DNA from: Panacagrimonas sp041603235
GTDB lineage: Bacteria > Pseudomonadota > Gammaproteobacteria > Nevskiales > Nevskiaceae
Length of the DNA stretch: 64,000 nt
Assembly (NCBI GenBank): GCA_041603235.1
Contig: JBFIES010000001.1
Span: 310,001 to 374,000, forward strand
Direction of reading: 5' to 3'
Part shown: in pieces, positions 7,773-15,354 of the stretch
Layout: every line of letters begins with the position of its first letter
Position numbering within the stretch: the stretch's first letter is position 1
Translations under genes and position numbers: made by a program
Notes under the pieces: model-generated
What the model was told of the DNA's origin: nothing
The model's input: only the letters and a program-made list of their open reading frames with translations
Databases searched by the model: none

Positions 7773-9119
7773 ATGGCAGCCAGTCCACGACAGCCTCCGT
7801 ATTCCCTAGAAGCCGAGCAATCCGTATTGGGTGGTCTGTTGCTAGACAACCGTCGCCTCGAGGACGTCGCACCTATTCTTCTAGAAGGTGACTTTTATCG
7901 GCAAGATCACCAACTGATCTACCGGGCAATTGTTGGCCTTATCGACTCGAATACGCCCTGCGACTTCGTCACGCTTAGCGAATCACTTCGCCAGTCGGGA
8001 AAGCTCGAAGATGCTGGCGGTCTCGCCTATCTTGGCTCACTGGCAAATGACACTCCAAGCGCTGCAAACGTGATGGCATACGCCGAGATCGTTCGAGAAA
8101 GATCCACCCTAAGGCGACTTATTGCCACGGGGGGCAACATTTCGGAGTTGGGATTTCGGCCCGATGGGCGCGACACGCAGGAGTTGGCCGATCTCGCAGA
8201 GCAGTGGGCATTGGGGATTCGCGACGGTGGCGATCGCGGGCGCAACACGTGCTTCGCCGTACCTCAAATAATGGAAGACGTCATGAGTCGCGTCTATGAG
8301 GCTCATGATCAAGGCGAGGTTGGCGGCCTAACTATCGGATTCCCTGCCTTTGACGAAATGACGCAAGGCCTCGGTGCCGGTGATCTGATGATTCTCGCTG
8401 CACGACCGTCCATGGGCAAGACATCGCTTGCTCTCAACATTGCCGAGCACGTGACCTTCGAGCGTGGTGATGCTGCCGTTCTGTTCAGCATGGAAATGTC
8501 CGCCGAGCAAATCGGCTTCCGACTGCTGGCGTCCCGCGCTTCCGTCTCGATGCACAAACTGCGATCAGGCGAACTAGCAGATATCGACATGGATCGCCTC
8601 GTGCCCGTCGTGGCTGCCATGCAGTCCGTCCCACTCTACATTGATGAGGCGGGCGGCTTGTCTCCGATGGACTTGCGTGCAAAGGCGCGTCGGCTGAAAA
8701 GAAGCGCAAACATCCAGCTTCTGATCGTGGACTACCTGCAGCTCATGCAAGTGCCTGGCCATGGCGAGAACCGCGTCAACGAAGTGAGTGAAATCTCGCG
8801 AAGCTTGAAGTCGCTGGCCAAGGAGCTCGCCATCCCGATCATCGCGCTTTCCCAGCTCAATCGGGGTCTCGAAAACCGACCGGACAAGCGACCCCGGCTT
8901 TCCGACCTTCGAGAATCCGGCGGAATCGAACAGGACGCAGATCTGGTGGTGTTTGTTTACCGGCCAGTTGTCTACGAAGAAACCGCTGACCCCACCACGG
9001 CGGAAATCATCATTTCTAAACAGCGCAATGGCCCACTCGGGACTATTGAGGCGACATTCCACCCTGAGCAAACGAGATTCACGCAGAAGGAGGCCGAAGA
9101 ATTCAATTCACCTTGTTAG
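7773..9119 (+). CDS. dnaB: Replicative DNA helicase DnaB (stand-alone copy)
   Basis: The protein has 448 residues. An N-terminal DnaB domain (about 8-110) is followed by a RecA-like hexameric helicase core: Walker A RPSMGKTS (211-218), Walker B LLIVDYLQLM (316-325), the SQLNR sensor motif (360-364) and the arginine-finger motif KQRNGP (416-421). All key residues are intact, so an active 5'-3' helicase is expected. GGAG precedes the ATG. In most gammaproteobacteria dnaB follows rpsF-rpsR-rplI; here it stands alone in an accessory region, divergent from the phosphatase gene and sharing its palindrome A. It may be the sole chromosomal dnaB relocated, or a second copy tied to a mobile element or to this system; the window cannot tell. 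Confidence 0.95.
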   Translation: MAASPRQPPYSLEAEQSVLGGLLLDNRRLEDVAPILLEGDFYRQDHQLIYRAIVGLIDSNTPCDFVTLSESLRQSGKLEDAGGLAYLGSLANDTPSAANVMAYAEIVRERSTLRRLIATGGNISELGFRPDGRDTQELADLAEQWALGIRDGGDRGRNTCFAVPQIMEDVMSRVYEAHDQGEVGGLTIGFPAFDEMTQGLGAGDLMILAARPSMGKTSLALNIAEHVTFERGDAAVLFSMEMSAEQIGFRLLASRASVSMHKLRSGELADIDMDRLVPVVAAMQSVPLYIDEAGGLSPMDLRAKARRLKRSANIQLLIVDYLQLMQVPGHGENRVNEVSEISRSLKSLAKELAIPIIALSQLNRGLENRPDKRPRLSDLRESGGIEQDADLVVFVYRPVVYEETADPTTAEIIISKQRNGPLGTIEATFHPEQTRFTQKEAEEFNSPC

Positions 9120-9333
9120 GTATTCAGGCAAACCACAAACCCAGCCCAAGTGAAGTGGTATGCCGTGTCGCGAACCATCATTCATCAGAGCATTCCCGAT
9201 ATCGTGTCACTTAGAGAGAATCCGAGCTGATGAAAACTGCTTCGCCCTTAGCGGTATACCAGTCATTTTCGTGAGGGCAGATGCCTTCAATCCATTGTGC
9301 GAATTGCTTATCGATCGTTCGGGCAAACGGCGC

Positions 9334-9741
9334 TTACGTGGCCGTAGCATCATCTACCGTATTGAAAAAGAACAGCCAGTCGCCGTGATCCAGCTTTAGC
9401 TTGGAATCTGGATTGGCCTGGAGCACGTTGCGCCACGCAGCATAAGACGTGGCCAACTCCGTGTGGTGAGACAGCTTACTTGCACATTCGTCCAGCTTCT
9501 CGCGCAGGTCCTGCCGAATGTGAACACGCGTGCTGTTTTCCCAATCCCGGGACTTTGGCGAGCGGTAGCCAATAACCAGTGATTCATCGATCTCCAGCCC
9601 TTCGGCGCGGATACGTTGCATCACCTCTTCTCTTTGCTGTTTCCAAGACTGGATGCGCTCCTGATGAAACGCCAGTCTCGCCGCAGCTGCCACGGCCAAA
9701 TCTCCGCCGCTGTATCGGAATTTCCAGTTATCCCTGCGCAT
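9334..9741 (-). CDS. Unknown 135-residue protein
   Basis: I do not recognise the family. The product is soluble, rich in charged residues and probably helical (RLAFHQERIQSWKQQREEV near 22-40), and ends in a conserved-looking stretch (SKLKLDHGDWLFFF, about 113-126). The coding call rests on a clear ribosome site (TAGGAG) before ATG 9741 and on natural amino-acid use. It is divergent from the second WYL regulator, and palindrome B (9785-9803) lies between them, so it may belong to the same regulon. 214 bases with no evident gene separate it from the convergent dnaB. Confidence 0.65.
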   Translation of the reverse strand: MRRDNWKFRYSGGDLAVAAAARLAFHQERIQSWKQQREEVMQRIRAEGLEIDESLVIGYRSPKSRDWENSTRVHIRQDLREKLDECASKLSHHTELATSYAAWRNVLQANPDSKLKLDHGDWLFFFNTVDDATAT

Positions 9742-9784
9742 GTGGCTCCTACTTGGTGAATGGAAGTGCAGTGTGTCAGGCGAC

Positions 9785-9803
9785 AGGCTCAGCAGATGAG
9801 CCT
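9785..9803. promoter_or_regulatory. Shared 19-bp palindrome, site B (perfect)
   Basis: AGGCTCA-GCAGA-TGAGCCT is a perfect 7-bp inverted repeat with a 5-base spacer, between the divergent 135-residue protein gene and the second WYL regulator. An extra half-site TGAGCCT lies at 9823-9829. Its place upstream of the regulator's own start suggests autoregulation. Confidence 0.65.
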
Positions 9804-9937
9804 GAGCAGCATCCGGACAGGATGAGCCTCAACATACTCGGGCATGAGCTCGGAGTGACGCCCTCCGTCGGAGCATTTGTGCGATTCAAATTCGATGCAC
9901 CCTCGACTTGTTTGAAGCAAAGTGGTGAAGTTCAGGT

Positions 9938-10927
9938 ATGGACCGTCTTGAACGCTTCTATCGCATCCACCACCTCATGCAGGCGGGCAAGTGCCTGCCG
10001 CTGGGCGACTTCATGACCGACATGGAAGTCTCCAAGGCGACAATCAAGCGCGATATCGAGTACATGCGAGACCGGCTCAATGCCCCCCTCGTGTACGACC
10101 GGGACCGTGAGGGATATCGATACGAGAAGGGCATCGCCGGGGCGGAGCGATTTGACCTGCCGGGGGTCTGGTTCAGCCCCACCGAGATTCATGCCTTGAT
10201 GGTGGTCCATGCACTGCTTGGAAACATTGGTCCCGGCTTACTGGATGGCACCGTCAAGCCGGTTATCGGCAGGATAGAGAATCTTCTCGAAGACCACCGG
10301 CTTCCCGCAGAAGAGATTGCCAAACGAATTCGCGTGCTCAATGTCAGCCATCGGCCTGCCCTGCCTGAGCATTTTGCAACGGCCGCGCAGGCAACGATCC
10401 AGCGCCAGCGCCTGAAGCTGCTTCACTATCATCGCGGGGAAGACCGGCGTCTGGAGCGCGAGGTTTCTCCGCAGCGCCTTATCCACTACCGAGGGAACTG
10501 GTACCTGGATGGCTGGTGCCACTTGCGCGACGGACTGCGCTCCTTTTCACTTGATGCTGTCGAACAATGCCATCTGCTCGAAACGGCCCCATGCGAACAG
10601 GTCTCATTCGAAATATTAGATTCTTTCTTCGCGAGCGCTTACGGAATTTTTACTGGCGAAGCGACGGCGAAAGCGGTCCTACGGTTCAATGCCAAGAGGG
10701 CACGCTGGGTCAGCAAGGAAGTCTGGCACCCTGAACAGATCGGCACCTTCGAATCCAACGGCTCCTATCGCCTTGAATTTCCGTTCGGCGAGAGCGCTGA
10801 GTTGATCATGGATATTCTCAAGCACGGTGCAGCTGTGGAGGTGTTGGAGCCCGAAGCGCTACGGGACCAGATATCTCACGAGTTGAAGGAAATGGGCAAG
10901 CAGTACAGTCAGACACGCCGCACATAG
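9938..10927 (+). CDS. WYL-domain transcriptional regulator, YafY type (second of two)
   Basis: The protein has 329 residues. An N-terminal DeoR-like winged helix (about 1-65; VSKATIKRDIEYM at 31-43 is the recognition region) is followed by a linker, a WYL domain (about 145-215, with GNWYLDGWCHLR at 186-197) and a WCX extension (about 242-320). WYL proteins of this kind control DNA-damage, CRISPR and other defence genes and are thought to bind nucleic acid or nucleotide ligands. It is the only regulator in the 5.9-14.9 kb cluster, and a perfect palindrome lies in its own upstream region, so it is the best candidate to bind the four shared palindromes. The ribosome site before ATG 9938 is weak. 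Confidence 0.92.
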   Translation: MDRLERFYRIHHLMQAGKCLPLGDFMTDMEVSKATIKRDIEYMRDRLNAPLVYDRDREGYRYEKGIAGAERFDLPGVWFSPTEIHALMVVHALLGNIGPGLLDGTVKPVIGRIENLLEDHRLPAEEIAKRIRVLNVSHRPALPEHFATAAQATIQRQRLKLLHYHRGEDRRLEREVSPQRLIHYRGNWYLDGWCHLRDGLRSFSLDAVEQCHLLETAPCEQVSFEILDSFFASAYGIFTGEATAKAVLRFNAKRARWVSKEVWHPEQIGTFESNGSYRLEFPFGESAELIMDILKHGAAVEVLEPEALRDQISHELKEMGKQYSQTRRT

Positions 10928-10971
10928 CCTTTGGCCTTCCAAATGAAGGCCTCCCTGCCAATGTTGCAAGC

Positions 10972-11319
10972 CTATTCACACGAGTCGATCTCTGGCCCAA
11001 GACACTGATTCGTCCGCACGACCCTGCCCGCTCGCAGCTCGATGATTACTTTGCGCCGGTTATAGCCGTCAAAGCGATAGATCAGCTTGCTTCCGACTAT
11101 GAGCCCGTAATCGTTCATTAGCTGAATCTGTTGGCTTGGCGGGCCAGCGACCGCAATGACTTCGTCATGACTCATGTCCATCAAAACCAGCTGGCTCCCA
11201 AAACGCATTGCGCCGTTCTGGTCCATTCCGCCAAGGGCACCACCGCAAAGCATCAGAAAAGTGGGCCAGAACCGGCAAAGGGGGCTGCTCAAGCCCGACT
11301 GGTCAGAGTATTTGTTCAT
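10972..11319 (-). CDS. Small DUF2845-like exported protein
   Basis: The protein has 115 residues from ATG 11319. A hydrophobic segment (about 17-31, FWPTFLMLCGGALGG) could be a signal peptide or anchor. The rest resembles DUF2845: MRFGSQLVLMDMSHDEVIAVAGPP (38-61, split here at Gly41) followed by beta-rich sequence (LIYRFDGYNRRKVIIELRAG, 79-98). Proteins of this type are small periplasmic domains related to SmpA/OmlA-like folds, with no established role. It converges on the WYL gene and is divergent from ARPP-1, with palindrome C between. A TTG at 11328 would add three residues. Family assignment is tentative. Confidence 0.6.
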   Translation of the reverse strand: MNKYSDQSGLSSPLCRFWPTFLMLCGGALGGMDQNGAMRFGSQLVLMDMSHDEVIAVAGPPSQQIQLMNDYGLIVGSKLIYRFDGYNRRKVIIELRAGRVVRTNQCLGPEIDSCE

Positions 11320-11341
11320 CCAAACCAATCTGCACTGCTAC

Positions 11342-11360
11342 AGGCTCATCCAGCGAGCCT
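11342..11360. promoter_or_regulatory. Shared 19-bp palindrome, site C
   Basis: AGGCTCA-TCCAG-CGAGCCT has one arm mismatch and the same 5-base spacer as sites A, B and D. It is centred about 52 bases upstream of the ARPP-1 start codon, and lies between that gene and the divergent DUF2845-like gene. Confidence 0.6.
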
Positions 11361-11402
11361 TGGCACCTTCAGTCTGCCTCCATATCGCTCAGGAGGCACG
11401 CC

Positions 11403-12371
11403 ATGTCCATCATAAGTCAGACTCTCACCACCCTGGATCAGGCACCCGCGATCCACTTCGGGGCAATCACAATGTTCCCGCTGCTGGGAAAAGTGGTATC
11501 AATGCCGGAGTACACCCTGCTGGAGGAAGCCCTTCGGGCCGGAACCTGCGAGGTTGGCGAAGTGTCAGAAGGTGGCGTCGTTGCCCAACTTCTTCTGGAC
11601 AATCTCGGCACTCAGCTAGTCCTCTTGCTGGACGGCGAAGAAGTCTCGGGAGCAAAGCAGAACCGCATTCTGAATCTGACCGTTCTATGTCAAGGCCGCG
11701 TCAAGACCATGCTGCCGGTATCCTGCGTGGAACAAGGCAGGTGGCGATACCGGACACAGAAGTTTCAATCTGCAGGACGCACCCTGTTCAGTTCCGCGCG
11801 TGCCGCCAAGATGCGCTCCGTCAGTGAATCCATGAAACTCGACGGTAGTCGGGAATCGGATCAGGGCGAGGTTTGGGACTACGTGGCCTGTAACCTGGCT
11901 GACTTTTCCGTGTCGTCAGAGACTGGAGCGTCGGAAGAGGCCTATGAGGCAGCGCGTTCGACAACAGAGCAGTACCTCGCCGCAATGCCTGCGCACGACA
12001 CCCAGGTCGGTGCTATCTATGCAGTCAATGGCAAGGTCATGGCGGTAGAGATTCTGGATTCCCCCGCTACCTACAAGAAGGTCCACGCCAGATTATTGGA
12101 GAGCTTTGTCCTGGATGTCGCACACACGGCATCCATCCGTCAGCCGGACCGGATCGCCTGTGATGATGACGCGCAGGGCTTTCTGCAAGAGCTTGCGACC
12201 CAGGACTTCGGCCGCTACGACGCCATTGGCATGGGATCGGACCTTCGCATCGAATCTCAATCTCTGCTCGGAGCAGCTCTGGAATTCAATGACCGAATAG
12301 TGCATTTGTCCGCCTTCCGAGCACCAGAGCCGTCGACATCGCGGCGCCGTGCACGCAGGCAGGTTGTCTGA
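11403..12371 (+). CDS. ARPP-1 domain protein
   Basis: The protein has 322 residues and matches the ARPP-1 family (ARG and Rhodanese-Phosphatase-superfamily-associated Protein). Characteristic parts are ITMFPLLG (22-29), LLLDGEEVSGAKQNR (74-88) and a C-terminal motif around AVNGKVMAVEILDS (207-220). The biochemical activity of the family is not known to me; the name records genomic association with ADP-ribosylglycohydrolases and phosphatases, both of which are present here at 5921-7440. ATG 11403 is fixed by a textbook AGGAGG with a 6-base gap; upstream in-frame codons are not needed. Palindrome C precedes it. A long perfect hairpin (12451-12485) lies 80 bases past the stop. Confidence 0.85.
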   Translation: MSIISQTLTTLDQAPAIHFGAITMFPLLGKVVSMPEYTLLEEALRAGTCEVGEVSEGGVVAQLLLDNLGTQLVLLLDGEEVSGAKQNRILNLTVLCQGRVKTMLPVSCVEQGRWRYRTQKFQSAGRTLFSSARAAKMRSVSESMKLDGSRESDQGEVWDYVACNLADFSVSSETGASEEAYEAARSTTEQYLAAMPAHDTQVGAIYAVNGKVMAVEILDSPATYKKVHARLLESFVLDVAHTASIRQPDRIACDDDAQGFLQELATQDFGRYDAIGMGSDLRIESQSLLGAALEFNDRIVHLSAFRAPEPSTSRRRARRQVV

Positions 12372-12704
12372 GCAGGATCGCCAATGGAATAGCTCTTGCT
12401 CGATTTCTGGTCGGAGGTCGAACCCGATTCCGAACGCACCTGGCCATCGGCGCATTTGTCCGCATCTCTGCAGCGGACAAATGCGTGGGGCCAAAAGACC
12501 TCCTTGTTGGCCAGCTGGCCTTGACCAGTGAGCCCCTGTTCCAATTCGATGCGAAGGGCAGGAAATCTGGGGCTGCTCAACCGATTACCCTTATTTCGGC
12601 CACATATAGGAAACTGTGCCTTGCCGATCTACGGCCGCCGAGAAACCGAGTCGGCCTGAGCCACGCAATCGCATCACACAGGCATTATTCCGAGCGCGCT
12701 TACT
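12372..12704. other. Gene-poor interval after ARPP-1
   Basis: No gene is supported in these 333 bases. The interval holds the 13-bp hairpin at 12451-12485 and a lone TGAGCCC half-site at 12529-12535 that resembles one arm of the shared palindrome but lacks a partner at the right distance. Confidence 0.5.
12451..12485. repeat. Perfect 13-bp inverted repeat with 9-base loop
   Basis: CGCATTTGTCCGC (12451-12463) is exactly complemented by GCGGACAAATGCG (12473-12485). There is no T run after it, so it is not a standard intrinsic terminator. Twelve bases of the left arm (GCATTTGTCCGC) recur inside the 3' end of the ARPP-1 gene at 12302-12313, and a close variant (GCATTTGTGCG) occurs at 9873-9883 upstream of the WYL gene. 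It could be a processing or attenuation hairpin, a second regulatory palindrome, or a mobile-element end. Confidence 0.6.
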
Positions 12705-13238
12705 ATGAGTGACAGAAAGGTTCTTCCGACCGACGACCTGAACCTGCTCGGCAAAGACCCCCTGATCGCGCTGGCAAGGCGCGCATGCGCAACTGGAGAC
12801 CTGCTCTTGACCGGCCAGTGCCTGGCGGCAGCCAACGCACGTCGCCTGAGAACTTTCCGGTCCGTTGCCGCAGCGCTCTTCCCGCAAAGGAAGCTGGATC
12901 CCATCGCAAGACTCGATGAGGCTCAGGTCATCACCCGCAGCATCAACAAGACCACAGCTGGCGGTCATCACGTCTACGTCATTCTGCTCGACGGCTTCGC
13001 AGCCAAAAGCAGGTACGGCTTCTATGTCGGAGAGAGCCGCTATCGTCCCGAGAACCGGGCCACGCAACATTTCGCGGGCATCTACGCCGCAGGCTCGGCT
13101 CGGAGAATGGGACTGTGCCTGATGCCATCGCTCTATGAACATCTCAATCCGCTGTCGCGGACAGAGGCCAAGCAGATCGAAGCCGAACTCGCCGACAAAC
13201 TCCGCGAGGCCGGCTTCAATATCCGAGGCGGTCACTAA
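12705..13238 (+). CDS. GIY-YIG-like protein
   Basis: The protein has 177 residues. The second half looks like a compact GIY-YIG nuclease fold: V90-Y91-V92 and F106-Y107-V108-G109 replace the two name-giving motifs, followed by R118 and H122 in ENRATQHF and a possible metal-binding Glu154 or Glu159 in RTEAKQIEAEL. Residues 1-80 are a helical region that I do not recognise. GIY-YIG proteins cut DNA as restriction, repair or homing nucleases. The first motif is diverged, so the assignment is tentative. It lies 333 bases downstream of ARPP-1 on the same strand. No clear ribosome site was seen before ATG 12705. Confidence 0.65.
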   Translation: MSDRKVLPTDDLNLLGKDPLIALARRACATGDLLLTGQCLAAANARRLRTFRSVAAALFPQRKLDPIARLDEAQVITRSINKTTAGGHHVYVILLDGFAAKSRYGFYVGESRYRPENRATQHFAGIYAAGSARRMGLCLMPSLYEHLNPLSRTEAKQIEAELADKLREAGFNIRGGH

Positions 13239-13459
13239 GCCCGTCGACGAATAGTCGTGCCCATCTAGGCGTCTAACTGACCCGGCCGGAATCTCCGCAA
13301 AGGAGCCAGCGCGACCCGATCGTAAAGCGACGACAACTTGACAGTTCGAAAAATTTTCAACCTGCATGAATTAGGCGTGCGCAACGCACATGCCCGCGAG
13401 GAAGCCCCCGGTTCCAACTCTGAAACCGCCCTCCCCCGTGCAGCGACTGGACACACAAA

Positions 13460-13885
13460 ATGGAAATCGTTCGAATCAAAGCGCCGTGTTTGGAAATGGC
13501 TGATCTTGGCCACCTTTTGATTGGCATGGCTAAACCCTGGCCTGTATCTGGAGGCCTCGGTTACACCATCGACGATCCGGTAATCATCGGGCATCCGGAT
13601 AGAAAGCCCGATGCAAACAATCCGTTCAACTTTTTTGCGCTCGAATACGAATTCGCTCGAGCTCGCTCGATACTGGAAATGGCATTCGACCAGCTTGTCG
13701 ATGACAACCTGACCCGCGATGACTTTGTACTGGACCACCATGGGCAAGGGTTGGTAGCCGAACGGGGGCGCCACTTCGACATCCTGGAATTCGGAGTCTC
13801 TGCTCGCGTTGGCGACAGACTGATCCAGTACGAGTCGACCATCCATTTCGACATCACCGCGCACTGGCAACTGAATCGACGCTAG
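13460..13885 (+). CDS. Unknown 141-residue protein
   Basis: No family recognised. The frame gives natural-looking protein (for example DNNLTRDDFVLDHHGQGLV at about 86-104) and runs in the same direction as its neighbours. A 252-codon minus-strand frame (13265-14023) overlaps it, but that translation is less protein-like and would run into the deacetylase gene. The ribosome site is weak. Palindrome D lies 64 bases past its stop, ahead of the deacetylase gene. Confidence 0.45.
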   Translation: MEIVRIKAPCLEMADLGHLLIGMAKPWPVSGGLGYTIDDPVIIGHPDRKPDANNPFNFFALEYEFARARSILEMAFDQLVDDNLTRDDFVLDHHGQGLVAERGRHFDILEFGVSARVGDRLIQYESTIHFDITAHWQLNRR

Positions 13886-13948
13886 AGTCTGTCTCGCTGC
13901 CGCGGTGTAGTCCCGCAACTCATTCCGTCGCCCGGAACCACCACCTGC

Positions 13949-13967
13949 GGGCTCACCTGTTGAGCCC
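13949..13967. promoter_or_regulatory. Shared 19-bp palindrome, site D (perfect)
   Basis: GGGCTCA-CCTGT-TGAGCCC is a perfect inverted repeat with the same arm core and 5-base spacer as sites A-C. It is centred about 51 bases upstream of the deacetylase start at 14009, much like site C relative to ARPP-1. Confidence 0.65.
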
Positions 13968-14008
13968 GGTGTTCGTGAGAATTGCGGTTCTACTTTCCTA
14001 GGATCGGA

Positions 14009-14884
14009 ATGCTCGCCAAACACATCAGCGCGATACCCGTCTTCTACTGCCCTGAGATTGTCGCGGAATCAGGCGGATTCTCGCCCAGTGCAGCGAAACC
14101 CGCTGCCGTGGTGTCACGATGGCAACGCTTGGGAATCCCCATCGACATCCGCGCGCCCACCCCGGTCACCGTCGAGCAATTGAAGCTTGCGCATGAGGCA
14201 CGCTTCGTCGACGAAATTCTGGAACTGCGTCAAGCCAATGGATTCGGCAATCGATCCGCCGCAGTCGCCGCCACCCTACCCCTGACCTCAGGCGCAATGC
14301 TGGCCGCGGCACGGGAAGCCATCCGCAATCAACGGATCGCCGTCGCACCCGTATCCGGCTTCCATCATGCGCGTCATGATCAGTCCAGCGGGTTCTGCAC
14401 CTTCAATGGCCTGATCGTCACCGCGCAAGTGCTGCTGAGCACGGGTGAAGCCCGCAAGATTGGCGTCCTCGACTTTGATCAGCACTACGGCGACGGCACG
14501 GAAGATTGCATCGAAGTCCTCGGCGTCCGTGGGGCAATAGAGCACTATTCCGCCGGCGGTGAGTACTACTCCTTGCTACAGGCCGAATCCTTTCTTGAGC
14601 GCATTCCAGAATATGTCTCTCGAATGGTCGGCTGCGATGTTCTGCTCTATCAGGCGGGCGCCGACCCTCACATAAATGATCCGCTCGGCGGCTGGCTGAC
14701 GGACGTCCAATTAGCCCAGCGCGATCAGATTGTCTTCAGAGAAGCTCACCGTAATGGAATTCCGATTGCATGGAATCTCGCGGGCGGATATCAACAACCG
14801 ATTGAAAAAGTGCTGCGCATTCACGATGCAACACTTACAGCAGCCGCTCGCGAGCACTTGCAATCAGATCCACCAACTCAATAA
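14009..14884 (+). CDS. Zinc deacetylase of the histone-deacetylase superfamily
   Basis: The protein has 291 residues from ATG 14009. The active site appears complete: H119-H120, zinc ligands D157 and H159 (DFDQHYGDGT), a third ligand D219 in QAGADPHINDPLGG, and the catalytic Tyr261 in AGGY. Bacterial members deacetylate polyamines, acetoin-related compounds, proteins or acetylated small molecules. At 291 residues it is a compact bacterial form. An AGGA lies upstream of ATG 14009; a TTG at 13982 would add nine residues. Palindrome D in its upstream region ties it to the ARPP-1, phosphatase/glycohydrolase and WYL genes. The substrate is unknown; removal of acetyl from an ADP-ribose derivative is only a speculation from context. 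Confidence 0.9.
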   Translation: MLAKHISAIPVFYCPEIVAESGGFSPSAAKPAAVVSRWQRLGIPIDIRAPTPVTVEQLKLAHEARFVDEILELRQANGFGNRSAAVAATLPLTSGAMLAAAREAIRNQRIAVAPVSGFHHARHDQSSGFCTFNGLIVTAQVLLSTGEARKIGVLDFDQHYGDGTEDCIEVLGVRGAIEHYSAGGEYYSLLQAESFLERIPEYVSRMVGCDVLLYQAGADPHINDPLGGWLTDVQLAQRDQIVFREAHRNGIPIAWNLAGGYQQPIEKVLRIHDATLTAAAREHLQSDPPTQ

Positions 14885-15354
14885 CAAGCCAGATCAATAA
14901 ATAACGGATTTGCTGTCAATGGAGCTGTTACTACGAGCGGACAGCAGAAATGAGCGGGAGGCAGAAGCGTGAAACATGATAGAGCCTAGACCTGCGACGC
15001 AGACAGTGATACCCACCACTTGATACTCGGCCACCCCTCCTTGGCAACTTCAGGCATCGTTAGCAGGACTCAGTTCTTTTCGAGAAAACCCATGTACACA
15101 TCAAGCAGCCGACGGTGCTAGAGACCAACTCCACGCCTAAGTGGCACATCCACCGACGCTGACACGGGAACAGTGAACTCTTCAATGGACATCGCTGGCG
15201 ATAGAATCATCAGAGAGCGGCCTCCAGCATGCTAGACGCCTGGAACCTTGATGGCACGATGCTTCGTTCTCGTCAGCGCCTGTTGTTGCCAGAAGCTTTC
15301 TAGACCTACCAGAATCATCCTGCATCCCTTAACAAGCATTGGAAGATCAATCTC
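14885..15354. other. Gene-poor interval
   Basis: I see no supported gene, repeat or RNA in these 470 bases. The interval separates the deacetylase cluster from the minus-strand YbjN-like gene and may be the right border of the accessory cluster. Confidence 0.5.

Noticed and set aside
9160..9399. 79-codon plus-strand frame after dnaB
   Set aside because: It overlaps the 3' end of the better supported 135-residue minus-strand gene and has no ribosome site or recognisable features.
12529..12535. Fifth copy of the shared palindrome before the GIY-YIG-like gene
   Set aside because: Only one arm (TGAGCCC) is present. The sequence 5 bases before it does not match the other arm.
13265..14023. 252-codon minus-strand frame
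   Set aside because: It overlaps the plus-strand frame 13460-13885, palindrome D and the deacetylase start, and its translation is poor in normal protein features. The plus-strand reading is preferred.
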